Source of the DNA: an uncultured Bacteroidales bacterium
Lineage (GTDB): Bacteria > Bacteroidota > Bacteroidia > Bacteroidales > Muribaculaceae
Length of the DNA: 64,000 nucleotides
NCBI GenBank assembly: GCA_902800715.1
Contig: CADCFN010000013.1
Coordinates: 62,001 to 126,000, forward strand
Direction: 5' to 3'
Shown: piece after piece, positions 1 to 8,125 of the stretch
Position numbering within the stretch: the stretch's first letter is position 1
Layout: the number at the start of each line of letters is the position of its first letter
Made by a program: the position numbers and the translations under genes
Notes under the pieces: generated by a model
Database searches by the model: none
The model's input: only the letters and a program-made list of their open reading frames with translations
Told to the model about the DNA's origin: nothing

Positions 1-1
1 G

Positions 2-1468
2 CTGGCTTGGACTCCCGACGGCAAGAACCTCGTGTACGTTTGCCGCAAGAAGACCGGCAAGGACTACGCTTTCTCGACCAACAGCGACCTGTACAAGTAT
101 AACCTCGAGACCGGCAAGACCGAGAACCTGACGCAGGGCATGATGGGCTATGATACCTATCCCATCATCAACAGCAAGGGTGAGATGGCTTGGCTCTCGA
201 TGGAACACGACGGCTACGAGGCCGACAAGAACCGCATCTTCTTCATGGATGCTGCCGGCAACAAGAAGGACCTGACCGAGAACTGGGACTACAGCGTGGA
301 TGACATCGCCTGGTCGCCCGACGAGAAGGCCATCTATTTCATCTGCCCGTTCCAGGGCACGCAGCCCATCTTCCGCATGGATGTCGCTACCCAGAAGGTG
401 GACACCATCGCCATGGGCGTGTGTGACTTTAACAGCATGGCATTCCCCGATAATGAGACCGTTATCGCTTGCCGTCAGAGCTACCAGACCCCCAATGAAA
501 TTTGCAGCATTCAGATGGGCAAGGAGCCCGTTCAGCTCACTCATGTCAACGACGAGGCTCTCGCCCAGGTTGACCCCATCGGCATCGAGAAGCGCATGGT
601 GCCCACCACCGATGGCAAGCTGATGACCACTTGGGTATGCTACCCGCCCAACTTCGACCCCAACAAGAAGTATCCCGCTATCCTCTTCTGCGAGGGCGGC
701 CCGCAGTCTCCTGTAAGCCAGTTCTGGAGCTATCGCTGGAACATGCGCATCATGGCCAGCAACGGCTACATCGTCATCCTGCCCAACCGCCGCGGTCTGC
801 CGGGCTTCGGCACCGAGTGGAACGCCCAAATCAGTGGCGATTACGGTGGCCAGAATATGCGTGACTACCTCAGCGCTGTGGATTACATGAAGAAGGAGCC
901 TTACATCGATGGTGAACACATCGGTGCCGTTGGCGCCAGCTATGGTGGCTATTCGGTTTACTTCCTTGCCGGTAACCATAACAAGCGCTTCGCCTGCTTC
1001 CTGGCACACGCCGGTATCTTCAACCTCGAGGCCCAGTATCTCGAGACCGAGGAGATGTGGTTCGTGCAGTGGGATCTCGGTGGCCCGTACTGGGACAAGA
1101 GCAACGCTACCGCACAGCGTTCCTACACTCAGGCCAACCCCAAGAACTACGTTCAGAACTGGGATACCCCCATCATGTGTACCGCTGGTGAGTTGGATTA
1201 CCGCATCGTCTTCACCCAGGCTTGCCAGGCATTCAATGCCGCCAAGATTAAGGGCTTGCCCGCCCGTCTGCTGCTCTTCCCCGACGAGAACCACTGGATT
1301 CTCAAGCCCCAGAACAGCATCCTGTGGCAGCGCGAGTTCTTCCGCTGGCTCGACACGTGGCTGAAGCCCGGCAGCGAGGCTGCCAAGGCCTACAAGGCCC
1401 AGCAGGACAGCATTGCCGCCGCCAAGGCTGCCGCTAATCCTGTTCCCGCCACCGAAGAGAAAAAATAA
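2..1468 (+). CDS. S9 family prolyl oligopeptidase / DPP5-like peptidase (5' truncated by window edge)
   Basis: This is the C-terminal ~488 residues of a serine peptidase of family S9; the frame is open to the window start, so the true start lies outside. The first ~200 visible residues contain beta-propeller blades (AWTPDGKNLVYV, IAWSPDEKAIYFI). The C-terminal part is the alpha/beta-hydrolase domain with the nucleophile elbow GASYGGYS (Ser codon at 938-940), the acid in GELDYRI and the His in DENHWI, so the triad is complete. Known S9 enzymes of this type release dipeptides from peptides in the periplasm of asaccharolytic and saccharolytic Bacteroidales; DPP5 is the closest match by memory. 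The C-terminus carries an Ala/Lys-rich tail (AAKAAANPVPATEEKK) beyond the hydrolase fold. Exact substrate preference cannot be read from sequence. Confidence 0.86.
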   Translation: MAWTPDGKNLVYVCRKKTGKDYAFSTNSDLYKYNLETGKTENLTQGMMGYDTYPIINSKGEMAWLSMEHDGYEADKNRIFFMDAAGNKKDLTENWDYSVDDIAWSPDEKAIYFICPFQGTQPIFRMDVATQKVDTIAMGVCDFNSMAFPDNETVIACRQSYQTPNEICSIQMGKEPVQLTHVNDEALAQVDPIGIEKRMVPTTDGKLMTTWVCYPPNFDPNKKYPAILFCEGGPQSPVSQFWSYRWNMRIMASNGYIVILPNRRGLPGFGTEWNAQISGDYGGQNMRDYLSAVDYMKKEPYIDGEHIGAVGASYGGYSVYFLAGNHNKRFACFLAHAGIFNLEAQYLETEEMWFVQWDLGGPYWDKSNATAQRSYTQANPKNYVQNWDTPIMCTAGELDYRIVFTQACQAFNAAKIKGLPARLLLFPDENHWILKPQNSILWQREFFRWLDTWLKPGSEAAKAYKAQQDSIAAAKAAANPVPATEEKK

Positions 1469-1491
1469 CTGATAGTTAATCTGATTATAGC

Positions 1492-1527
1492 ATGAAATAG
1501 GGAGACCTTCTGGCCTCCCTATTTCAT
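1492..1527. terminator. Bidirectional terminator hairpin
   Basis: A perfect 13-bp inverted repeat (1492-1504 and 1515-1527) with a 10-nt loop lies between two convergent genes, the S9 peptidase and the HAD hydrolase. The stem base is A/T-rich, giving U-rich 3' ends in both directions. Confidence 0.8.
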
Positions 1528-1550
1528 GTCATAATATCTGGTCCGTCCAG

Positions 1551-2207
1551 TTAGTCCAGCATGTCCAGTCCCAGATAACTGTACACCTCCCCACGCCAGT
1601 CGCTGCCGTTGTCGGGGTTGATGGTGCGGATTCCCAGGGCTGCAGCGGCCTGGCAGTTGCGGGCGCTGTCGTCGATGAATAGGATGTTGTCAGGGGCGGT
1701 CTGTTCGCCGTCAATCATGGCACGGAAAATGTCGGGTGAGGGTTTCATCATGCGCATCTCGTAGCTCAGGTACAGGCGGTCGAAATAGTAGTCCAGACCG
1801 TGTCCGTTGCCGTCGAAGGCGCTGCTGCGTGCCCAATGCATCATGAAGGGGTTGGTGTTAGACAGCAGGGCAACGCGGTATCCCTCACGGCGTAAGCGCA
1901 GCAGGGCATCGAAGTTGCGCTGGTACAACTCGGCGGCATAGCCCGTCCAAGCATATTCCAGCTGTTCCATCGTCAACTGCTTGCCCACGATGCGGCTCAG
2001 CTCGTCGCGGTACTGCTCGGCGGTGAGTACTCCGGCCTCCAGGTCGCCGAAGATGCCTTTCTGGGCATAATCGTCGAGAAATTCCTCGACTCGCGTCACA
2101 CCGATTTCCTTGAACCGCTGGATAGCAATCATCTTGTCGAGACGGAAAACCACACCGCCCAGGTCGAATACCACGTGCATCTTGTCGCTATTGTCTATTT
2201 TGCTCAT
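1551..2207 (-). CDS. HAD-superfamily (IA) phosphatase, YihX-like
   Basis: A 218-aa haloacid dehalogenase-like hydrolase. Motif I is FDLGGVVF near the N-terminus, motif II is LLSNTN, the conserved Lys is in MMKPSPDIF, and motif IV is ILFIDDS. This pattern (DLGG rather than DxDxT) is typical of the HAD-IA group that includes sugar-phosphate phosphatases such as YihX; cytoplasmic. An upstream in-frame extension to 2354 would cross the divergent promoter and overlap the opposite gene, so the start MSKIDN at 2207 was chosen; it leaves a leader of about 20 nt after the -7 box at 2235-2242. The natural substrate is not predictable. Confidence 0.82.
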   Translation of the reverse strand: MSKIDNSDKMHVVFDLGGVVFRLDKMIAIQRFKEIGVTRVEEFLDDYAQKGIFGDLEAGVLTAEQYRDELSRIVGKQLTMEQLEYAWTGYAAELYQRNFDALLRLRREGYRVALLSNTNPFMMHWARSSAFDGNGHGLDYYFDRLYLSYEMRMMKPSPDIFRAMIDGEQTAPDNILFIDDSARNCQAAAALGIRTINPDNGSDWRGEVYSYLGLDMLD

Positions 2208-2228
2208 AATGTACTCATTATTGGAATT

Positions 2229-2268
2229 TGTTTGCAAAGGTAAACAAAAATGTTTACCTTTGCAAACA
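2229..2268. promoter_or_regulatory. Divergent promoter inside a perfect palindrome
   Basis: Two 18-bp arms (2229-2246 and 2251-2268) are perfect reverse complements around a 4-nt centre AAAA. Each arm contains a -7 box TACCTTTG reading outward (2255-2262 on +; 2235-2242 on -), so the HAD gene and the DUF2284 gene appear to use mirror-image promoters. On the + side only six bases separate the box from the ATG, so that mRNA would be nearly leaderless. Confidence 0.65.
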
Positions 2269-2822
2269 TGAAATATACAGTAACCAGCAAAGAGACGATT
2301 ATCGGTGCCGACGAATTCATCAGCCGTTACCGTGATGTGGAGCGCATCAGGCAATTCTGCCTGCAGTGCCCGGGCTATGGCAAGGCGTGGAATTGTCCGC
2401 CTTTTGACTTCGACCCGAGGACGGTGAGCGACGGCTTCAAGACGGTGAGGTTTATCGCTACGATTATCGAGTTTGACGAGCAGACGCGCGCCGCTTGCAC
2501 GTCACCGGAACAGGCCGTCGAGGTGGGCCGTCAGGCGATGGATGAGGTGTGGCAATCGCTGTTGCCGCGCATGTATGAAATGGAACGGGCGGTGCCCGGC
2601 AGCCGTTGTTTCACTTTTCGCTGTGTGTTGTGTCCCGAGGGCTGCACGCGTCCCGAGGGTAAGCCTTGCCGCCATCCTGATAGGATGAGGCATTCTCTTG
2701 AATCTGTCGGCTTTGACATAACTGCCGCAGCCACCGACCTGTTGGGCATCAACCTTGACTGGAGCGGTGATGGTTCCTTGAGCAAGACCATCACGTTGCT
2801 CACAGCGCTCATGTGCCCCTGA
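2268..2822 (+). CDS. DUF2284 family metal-binding protein
   Basis: A 184-aa protein rich in cysteines arranged as C-x2-C-x7-C (CLQCPGYGKAWNCPPF) and a second cluster FRCVLCPEGCTR followed by CRHPDRMR. This is the layout of the DUF2284 predicted metal-binding family, thought to bind a metal or Fe-S cluster through these cysteines; its biochemical role is unknown. An alternative start at 2250 (MFTFAN) lies within the promoter palindrome, so ATG 2268 is preferred. It is divergent from the HAD hydrolase and shares its promoter palindrome. No membrane segment or signal peptide is visible. Confidence 0.8.
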   Translation: MKYTVTSKETIIGADEFISRYRDVERIRQFCLQCPGYGKAWNCPPFDFDPRTVSDGFKTVRFIATIIEFDEQTRAACTSPEQAVEVGRQAMDEVWQSLLPRMYEMERAVPGSRCFTFRCVLCPEGCTRPEGKPCRHPDRMRHSLESVGFDITAAATDLLGINLDWSGDGSLSKTITLLTALMCP

Positions 2823-2890
2823 TTGAGGGGGAATCTTAGTATTGGGTTTTCAATCGTGTGGGACCACGCCGAGGGCGGGGCCCTGTGTCC

Positions 2891-3265
2891 TCACCACTTG
2901 TGGAAGACAAAAAAGACAGCCATCACCAGGCACACGCCGGCTGCTAAATGATTCCATCGCAGTGATTCGCCGTTGAAGAATATCGTCACGAATACCGTGA
3001 ACACTGTGAGCGAAATCACCTCCTGGATGACTTTCAACTGCATGATATTGAATGGACCGCCGTTGCCGTCAAACCCGATGCGGTTGGCGGGCACTTGGCA
3101 CGAGTACTCGGGCAGCGCCAGCAGCCACGAGAACAAAATAATCATAAAGAGCGGGGTATCGTCGTTGAAGACCTTGATTTGCTGCAGTTTCAAGTGGCCA
3201 TACCAGGCAATCGTCATGAAGATATTGGACACGATAAGTAATCCAATGGTATAGAATTGTTGCAT
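2891..3265 (-). CDS. DMT-family small membrane protein (DUF486)
   Basis: A 124-aa polytopic membrane protein with about four hydrophobic helices: near residues 5-20, 38-52, 82-97 and 106-121. The internal segment around LPEYSCQVPANRIG, with its conserved Pro and Arg, matches the DUF486 branch of the drug/metabolite transporter superfamily. These are half-size transporters of unknown substrate. It lies downstream of murI on the same strand with a 27-bp gap, so it is probably co-transcribed with it. Confidence 0.78.
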   Translation of the reverse strand: MQQFYTIGLLIVSNIFMTIAWYGHLKLQQIKVFNDDTPLFMIILFSWLLALPEYSCQVPANRIGFDGNGGPFNIMQLKVIQEVISLTVFTVFVTIFFNGESLRWNHLAAGVCLVMAVFFVFHKW

Positions 3266-3292
3266 AAATCGTTGAAAGATTGTTTCTGTGGG

Positions 3293-4132
3293 TTATAGGT
3301 TGATGCGCTTAGCGTTGACGGGCTCGTTGACAAACACGCTTGCCAGGGGCGAGAAATGGTCGGGGTCCTCGGTCGTGTAGTAAGAGCATGTGCCACCACG
3401 GCTGCAATGGCGCTCGATTTCGGGGTGGCGTCTCAGGTAGTCGGCGAGGCTGTCGGCGACGATGGGACCCTGTTGGATGACATTCACGCCCTGAGGAATG
3501 TATTGGCTGATTTTGTTGATGAGCAGAGGATAGTGGGTGCAGCCCAGGATAACGGTGTCGATGTCGGGGCACTGCGACATGAGCAGATTGATGTCTTTCT
3601 TGACAAAGTAGTCGGCGCCGTCGCCCTCGCTCTCGCGGTTCTCGACCAGTGGCACCCATAAGGGGCAGGCGTGGCCGTACACCTTGAAACCGCTGTAAGT
3701 CCCCTCAATTTCGATGTTATAGCTGCGGCTGGCAATGGTGCCAGGCGTGCCGAACACGCCGATGTGGCCCGTACGCGTCAGTTCGCCCACCTTCTCGACC
3801 GTGGGGCGTACGACGCCCAGCACACGGCGGTTGGGGGCGAGGGTGGGGAGGTCCTGCTGCTGGATGCGTCGCAACGCCTCGGCCGAAGCCGTGTTGCACG
3901 CCAGGATAATCAGATGGCAACCGCGTGAAAACAGGTATTTGACAGCCTGTAAGGTGAACTCATAGACCAGCTCGCGGGAGCGTGTGCCATAAGGTGCCCG
4001 CGCGTTATCTCCAACAAACAGGTAATCGTACTGGGGCAGCACCCGCCTGATGTCGCGCAGGATGGTGAGTCCGCCGAATCCCGAGTCAAAAACCCCGATG
4101 GGAGCCTGCTCTATGCCGTTGTCGTGTATCAT
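3293..4132 (-). CDS. murI: Glutamate racemase
   Basis: Interconverts L- and D-glutamate to supply D-Glu for peptidoglycan; cytoplasmic. Family hallmarks are IGVFDSGFGGLT near the N-terminus, the first catalytic Cys in LACNTASAEALR and the second in VILGCTHYPLL. The product is 279 aa, the usual length. Several in-frame ATGs lie upstream (4150, 4201). The -7 box on this strand (4161-4168) would start transcription near 4154, so MIHDNG at 4132 is the start that leaves a normal leader. The gene is divergent from folP and precedes the DUF486 gene. Confidence 0.93.
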   Translation of the reverse strand: MIHDNGIEQAPIGVFDSGFGGLTILRDIRRVLPQYDYLFVGDNARAPYGTRSRELVYEFTLQAVKYLFSRGCHLIILACNTASAEALRRIQQQDLPTLAPNRRVLGVVRPTVEKVGELTRTGHIGVFGTPGTIASRSYNIEIEGTYSGFKVYGHACPLWVPLVENRESEGDGADYFVKKDINLLMSQCPDIDTVILGCTHYPLLINKISQYIPQGVNVIQQGPIVADSLADYLRRHPEIERHCSRGGTCSYYTTEDPDHFSPLASVFVNEPVNAKRINL

Positions 4133-4160
4133 AATTGCAGTATCTGTCATTTCTGTGCTG

Positions 4161-4198
4161 CAAAGGTAAGCCATTTTTAGAGAATTGTTGTATATTTG
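4161..4198. promoter_or_regulatory. Divergent -7 boxes for murI and folP
   Basis: On the - strand TACCTTTG (plus-strand 4161-4168) serves murI; on the + strand TATATTTG (4191-4198) serves folP. Both match the Bacteroidetes sigma -7 consensus TAnnTTTG, and each lies just upstream of its gene. Confidence 0.65.
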
Positions 4199-4221
4199 CA
4201 AGTTAAAATGTGATTAGCACA

Positions 4222-5100
4222 ATGATGCTACCCTTCAAGACATACAGCTTGAACCTGAAAGGGCGACTGGTGGCCATCGACCGACCGTGGGTGATGGGCA
4301 TCATTAACATTACGCCCGACTCGTTCTACAGTGGCAGCCGGGTTAACGACGAGCATGTACTTATCGAGCGCGTCGGTAGGATGCTCGACGATGGCGCCGA
4401 CGTGCTTGACATCGGGGCATGCTCGACACGTCCCGGAAGCGAATCGGTTGATGCTCAGGGCGAGATGGCACGTCTTGACTGGGCGTTGACTGCCATTAGA
4501 CGTGCGTTCCCCGATGCTATCCTCTCGGTGGACACCTACCGCGCCGAGGTGGCACGCCGTTGTGTGGCAGAGTGGGGGGTAGATATCATCAACGATATCT
4601 CGGCAGGCACGCTCGACGCGGAGATGTTTGCCACGGTAGCGCAGCTCAAGGTGCCCTATGTGCTGATGCACATGCGCGGCACACCCGAGACCATGTCGTC
4701 GTTGACCGACTACCAGAACGTCGCCGCCGAGGTCCTCGAGTGGATGGCGCGTCGCATCGACGAGTTGCGCCAGATGGGCGTTGCCGACATCATCGCCGAC
4801 CCGGGTTTCGGCTTTGCCAAGACACTTGAGCAGAACTACGAGCTGCTGGCGCGTCTTGAAGCGTTCCATGCCCTTGATGCCCCGTTGCTGGTGGGCGTGT
4901 CACGCAAGCGCATGATATACACCCCGTTGCAATGCACTGCCGATGAAGCACTCAACGGTACCACGGTCATCAACACGATTGCCCTGCTGCAGGGAGCGCA
5001 CTTCCTGCGTGTGCACGATGTCAAAGCTGCTGTCGAGGCTGTGAAACTCACCACGCTCTTGCGTCAAGGCAGTATAAACAAGAAACTATCAACAGTATAA
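4222..5100 (+). CDS. folP: Dihydropteroate synthase
   Basis: Condenses p-aminobenzoate with hydroxymethyl-dihydropterin pyrophosphate in folate synthesis; this is the sulfonamide target. Signatures: VMGIINITPDSFYSGSR at about residue 26, DIGACSTRPGSE, the SVDTYRAEV loop, ADPGFGFAKT and VGVSRKRMI near the C-terminus. A GTG at 4210 is also in frame, but ATG 4222 sits better relative to the -7 box at 4191-4198. The product is 292 aa, normal for the family. cdaA follows after 23 bp, an arrangement known in other Bacteroidetes. folC, a later folate-pathway gene, is elsewhere in this window (20.5 kb). Confidence 0.94.
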   Translation: MMLPFKTYSLNLKGRLVAIDRPWVMGIINITPDSFYSGSRVNDEHVLIERVGRMLDDGADVLDIGACSTRPGSESVDAQGEMARLDWALTAIRRAFPDAILSVDTYRAEVARRCVAEWGVDIINDISAGTLDAEMFATVAQLKVPYVLMHMRGTPETMSSLTDYQNVAAEVLEWMARRIDELRQMGVADIIADPGFGFAKTLEQNYELLARLEAFHALDAPLLVGVSRKRMIYTPLQCTADEALNGTTVINTIALLQGAHFLRVHDVKAAVEAVKLTTLLRQGSINKKLSTV

Positions 5101-5123
5101 TCCACAATCGCACAACATAACTC

Positions 5124-5909
5124 ATGCTCAGTTCATTATTCTCACTTTTCAGTCTCAAGGACCTGATTGACATCCTGCTGGTTGCCACATTCCTGTACTA
5201 CCTCTACCGCACGATGAAGGATTCGGGCTCGCTCGACATCTTTGTGGGCGTCCTGGCGTTTGTCGTTGCCTGGGTAGTGATGTACAAGATGATGGACATG
5301 CGCCTCATCGGCACCATCATGGACAAGTTCATCGACATCGGCCTGTTTATCCTCGTCATCCTGTTCCAGGACGAAATCAAGCGTTTCTTGACCGAATTGG
5401 GCTCCAGGCGGGGCTTCAAGATATTCGAGAAAATCTTTAAGAGCAAGGGCGAGGTTGTTGATGCTAAGAGGTGGATTATGCCCGTGGTGGTTGCCTGCAT
5501 GAACATGTCTAAGACCAAGACGGGAGCCCTGATTGTGATTCAGCGCACGATGCCCTTGACTGACTATGAGCGCACGGGTGACATCATCAACGCCGACATC
5601 AACTCGCGACTGATCGAGAACATCTTCTTCAAGAACAGTCCGTTGCACGACGGTGCGATGATTGTTGCCAGCAACAAGATTATGAGTGCCGGATGCATCC
5701 TGCCCGTGTCACATGATACCAATATCCCTCGTTACCTGGGCCTGCGTCACCGTTCGGCAAAGGGCATCGCCCAGACGACTGACGCCATTGCCATTGTGGT
5801 GAGCGAGGAGACGGGACATATTTCCTATGCCCACAAGGGTGAGCTGCATTTGAATCTCTCCAGTACCGACCTTGAACACGCCCTGTCGGCTCTTGTTGAG
5901 AACGATTGA
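5124..5909 (+). CDS. cdaA: Diadenylate cyclase CdaA (c-di-AMP synthase)
   Basis: Makes cyclic di-AMP from two ATP. The N-terminal ~80 residues hold three hydrophobic helices that anchor it in the inner membrane, with a short linker before the cytoplasmic DisA_N cyclase domain. The two catalytic motifs are intact: DGA at residues 176-178 (in LHDGAMIV) and RHR at 208-210 (in GLRHRSA). The product is 261 aa, close to the family norm of about 270. It is probably translated from the folP transcript. In this phylum c-di-AMP is linked to potassium and cell-envelope homeostasis; no riboswitch or receptor for it is evident nearby. Confidence 0.94.
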   Translation: MLSSLFSLFSLKDLIDILLVATFLYYLYRTMKDSGSLDIFVGVLAFVVAWVVMYKMMDMRLIGTIMDKFIDIGLFILVILFQDEIKRFLTELGSRRGFKIFEKIFKSKGEVVDAKRWIMPVVVACMNMSKTKTGALIVIQRTMPLTDYERTGDIINADINSRLIENIFFKNSPLHDGAMIVASNKIMSAGCILPVSHDTNIPRYLGLRHRSAKGIAQTTDAIAIVVSEETGHISYAHKGELHLNLSSTDLEHALSALVEND

Positions 5910-5975
5910 GTTGATAGCCCTCCCACTGAAAATAAATCAACTGAAAACTGAAAACTGAAAACTGACAACTGAACT

Positions 5976-6557
5976 ATGTTTGATATCGACGGCACATTGG
6001 TGAGCCTTGACCTCGTGGAGCGCTTCTTCTGTTGCGACCTGGAGACGTGCTTGGGTGCATGTTGCATCGAGGGCGACTCGGGCGCGCCATTAACACAGGA
6101 GGAGTATCGGCGGCTGAAGGAAATCCTGCCCGAGGTGTGGGACGACCTGCTGCCTCAGGCCCAAGAGCAAATCAAGGAGAACGGCGTCGCCTTCTTTGAC
6201 GTCGAGGGAGAACTGGTCACCCAGCTCGTGGGGGGCGCTAACTGCGTCTTCTCGACCTATGCGCCGGGCGGCATGTGCCTGTGTGCCATCGAGAAGGCTT
6301 ATCGCGAGGGGCGCATCAAGTGGCGCAAACCCATGTCCTGCTACCTCTATCCCGTGCGCATCAAGCGCTATCCGGGCTACGAGGCGGTGAACTTCGACCG
6401 TTGGAAAATCTGCAAGTGTGCCGAGGTGCTTGGACGCCGTGAGGGCATCCGTCTGTATCAGTTCCTGAAAGAACCGCTCATCGAGCGCTATGGTCAGCAA
6501 TGGTACGATACCCTGGTCGCCAACTGCGAACTTTATATCAAGGAATACCTGTCTTGA
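5976..6557 (+). CDS. DUF3109 family protein
   Basis: A 193-aa cysteine-rich protein typical of Bacteroidetes. The N-terminal block VSLDLVERFFCCDLETCLGA and the following CCIEGDSGAPL are the hallmark of DUF3109; further Cys lie in GGMCLCAIEKA and WRKPMSCYLYP, and in ICKCAEVLG. The spacing suggests an Fe-S or zinc site related to the YkgJ cluster proteins, but no activity is known. It is preceded by a short tandem run of aactgaa units (about 5940-5970) and follows cdaA by 66 bp, so it may belong to the same operon. Confidence 0.85.
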   Translation: MFDIDGTLVSLDLVERFFCCDLETCLGACCIEGDSGAPLTQEEYRRLKEILPEVWDDLLPQAQEQIKENGVAFFDVEGELVTQLVGGANCVFSTYAPGGMCLCAIEKAYREGRIKWRKPMSCYLYPVRIKRYPGYEAVNFDRWKICKCAEVLGRREGIRLYQFLKEPLIERYGQQWYDTLVANCELYIKEYLS

Positions 6558-6598
6558 AAAAATATTATTTTTTTTATTGCCAGTTCGGAAAAATGTAC

Positions 6599-6606
6599 TA
6601 CCTTTG
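6599..6606 (+). promoter_or_regulatory. -7 box for rplS
   Basis: TACCTTTG matches TAnnTTTG; a TTG about 19 bp upstream (near 6577) fits the -33 element. The mRNA leader to the start codon would be about 78 nt, long enough for a ribosomal-protein leader, although no known structure was recognised. Confidence 0.65.
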
Positions 6607-6690
6607 CCCCGCTTTTCGTAATCTCTGACAAGAAAAAGTGTGGCTTGTGTATATTGCGAAGTGATTATTAACGAATTAAAAGATATAACA

Positions 6691-7056
6691 ATGGACTTGA
6701 TTAAAGTTGCAGAACAAGCATTTGCTACAAACAAGCAGCACCCGGAATTCTTTCCTGGTGACACAATCACGGTAGCATACCGCATCAAGGAGGGTAACAA
6801 GGAGCGTATCCAGCAGTACCGTGGTGTGGTGATTAAGATCACTGGTGAGGGTGAGAAGAAGCGTTTCACCGTTCGCAAGATCAGTGACAACATCGGCGTT
6901 GAGCGTATTTTCCCGCTCGAGTCTCCGTTTATTGACAGCATCGTTATCAACAAGCATGGTAAGGTGCGTCGCGCTAAACTGTATTACCTGCGTGGTCTCA
7001 CCGGTAAGAAGGCTCGCATCAAGGAGCGCCGCATTATCAAGAAGGAAGAGGCTTAA
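6691..7056 (+). CDS. rplS: 50S ribosomal protein L19
   Basis: A 121-aa basic ribosomal protein of the large subunit located at the 30S-50S interface. Recognised by [25 protein letters not shown], the [17 protein letters not shown] block and the C-terminal KARIKERR. An in-frame upstream start at 6640 would add 17 residues not present in L19 proteins, so ATG 6691 (MDLIKVAEQ) is used. It is a stand-alone gene with its own promoter and terminator; in many other bacteria rplS sits with trmD and rimM, which are not here. Confidence 0.95.
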   Translation: MDLIKVAEQAFATNKQHPEFFPGDTITVAYRIKEGNKERIQQYRGVVIKITGEGEKKRFTVRKISDNIGVERIFPLESPFIDSIVINKHGKVRRAKLYYLRGLTGKKARIKERRIIKKEEA

Positions 7057-7080
7057 TACTGGCCCATTCTTGAGAATAAG

Positions 7081-7125
7081 AAAACCGAAGGACCGAGGCA
7101 TTAACTGCCCCGGCCCTTTAGTTTT
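7081..7125 (+). terminator. Terminator after rplS
   Basis: Arms 7081-7100 and 7106-7125 pair over most of 20 bp with a 5-nt loop (TTAAC), ending in GTTTT. It lies 24 bp after the rplS stop codon. Confidence 0.7.
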
Positions 7126-7137
7126 ACACCCAGTGCC

Positions 7138-7237
7138 TTGTCGGACCTTGTCTGACTTAGTCTGACTAAGTCGGACTTGGTCGGACTTAGTCAGACTTGG
7201 TCAGACTTGGTCAGACCTTTTCAGACAATGTCGGGGC
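7138..7237. repeat. 10-bp tandem repeat array with GTCNGAC core (right-hand partner of 7871-7940)
   Basis: Ten consecutive 10-bp units; eight contain a perfect GTCNGAC palindrome (N = G, T or A) and two are degenerate. The phase of 10 bp is constant. The array lies just after the 3' end of the four-helix-bundle gene. Confidence 0.88.
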
Positions 7238-7827
7238 TAGTTTGAGCTATTATTGTTTGGGTCTTGGTTGTTTTTTGGGGGATGGTTGGCGCGGTATTGT
7301 AGGCGAGCGCGTGTCATCTGCTCGCGCACGCCGCCTTGCTCAAGAAACTGTGCCTGCTGCTTCTCGAGCAGCCGCTCGAGCATGTGGGTTGCTTGATGAA
7401 TGAGCGTGATGCACAGGTTGGCGAGTTCTTCATCGTTCAAGCGGTGCATCAGGTTAGGATACTCGTTCTCGAATTTATCGCTTTTGACATAGTCCCGCAT
7501 TTTCAAGTAACGCTGATTGGTGGCGTCCCACCGCTGGAGTGAACGCACCCTTAGGTAGTCTTCATAGTCTATCAGCAGTTCTTCGAGACTTGCCTTGGCG
7601 ACATTTGTCAGTTTGATTTCGGTCTCACGGGATGTAGTGGCAGCCTTGCTCCCCTCAGCGATGTTCTGTTTGCCACTGCGTGCTGCCTGAATCATTTGGT
7701 CGATGGTGCGGTCTGGCTTGGTCAGGTGGGTGTGGGCAAAATGGTAGGTCAGGTCATAGATAATCTCGGTGATCTGGTAGACCTTGAGTTTCCGGTATCC
7801 TCCCAATGGCTGCAAGAACCCCATCAT
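7237..7827 (-). CDS. Four helix bundle protein (S23/IVP-like, 'suffix domain' type)
   Basis: A 196-aa protein. The middle, around DQMIQAARSGKQNIAEGSKA and the following TSRETEIKLTNVAKASLEE, is the signature of the four-helix-bundle family first seen in 23S rRNA intervening sequences and related in fold to the Avd accessory protein of diversity-generating retroelements. Proteins with this extended N- and C-terminus are known as the four-helix-bundle suffix-domain type. The Gln/Asn-rich tail (NNQDPNNNSSN) is low complexity. It is flanked on both sides by GTCNGAC arrays, and no rRNA or reverse transcriptase is near, so this is a stand-alone cassette. Function unknown; nucleic-acid binding is a reasonable guess. 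Confidence 0.8.
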   Translation of the reverse strand: MMGFLQPLGGYRKLKVYQITEIIYDLTYHFAHTHLTKPDRTIDQMIQAARSGKQNIAEGSKAATTSRETEIKLTNVAKASLEELLIDYEDYLRVRSLQRWDATNQRYLKMRDYVKSDKFENEYPNLMHRLNDEELANLCITLIHQATHMLERLLEKQQAQFLEQGGVREQMTRARLQYRANHPPKNNQDPNNNSSN

Positions 7828-7870
7828 AGTAGTGAAAATTGAAAAATGAACAATTGGTTTTTTCTCTCTC

Positions 7871-7940
7871 TTGTCGGACCTTGGTCAGACATTGTCAGAC
7901 ATTGTCAGACTTTGTCGGACTTAGTCTGACAAAGTCTGAC
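7871..7940. repeat. 10-bp tandem repeat array with GTCNGAC core (upstream of four-helix gene)
   Basis: Seven perfect GTCNGAC units spaced 10 bp apart (one step of 11) at 7873-7940. They lie about 45 bp upstream of the four-helix-bundle start codon and mirror the array beyond its stop codon. Confidence 0.88.
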
Positions 7941-8050
7941 TTTATTCTGGGTGCAAATTTAGTTGTTTTTCTTGATTTATTGGCGGGGAATGGTGAGGGA
8001 AGTCGCTAAAAAATGTGGAGAGTTTTTGTTGGTAATATTTAAATAATGTG

Positions 8051-8058
8051 TAACTTTG
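8051..8058 (+). promoter_or_regulatory. -7 box for the amphipathic repeat protein
   Basis: TAACTTTG matches TAnnTTTG, with TTG-containing sequence (TTGTTGG) about 20 bp upstream. It lies 68 bp before the ATG at 8126. Confidence 0.6.
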
Positions 8059-8125
8059 GGGGCAGAGAAAGCCGAATCGCTTGAAAGGAAGTAGGCACAT
8101 GTTTTTATAAAATACAGGATGTAAT

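Noticed and set aside
6614-6690. Ribosomal-protein L19 autoregulatory leader
   Set aside because: The leader is long enough, but no matching structure could be recognised by eye.
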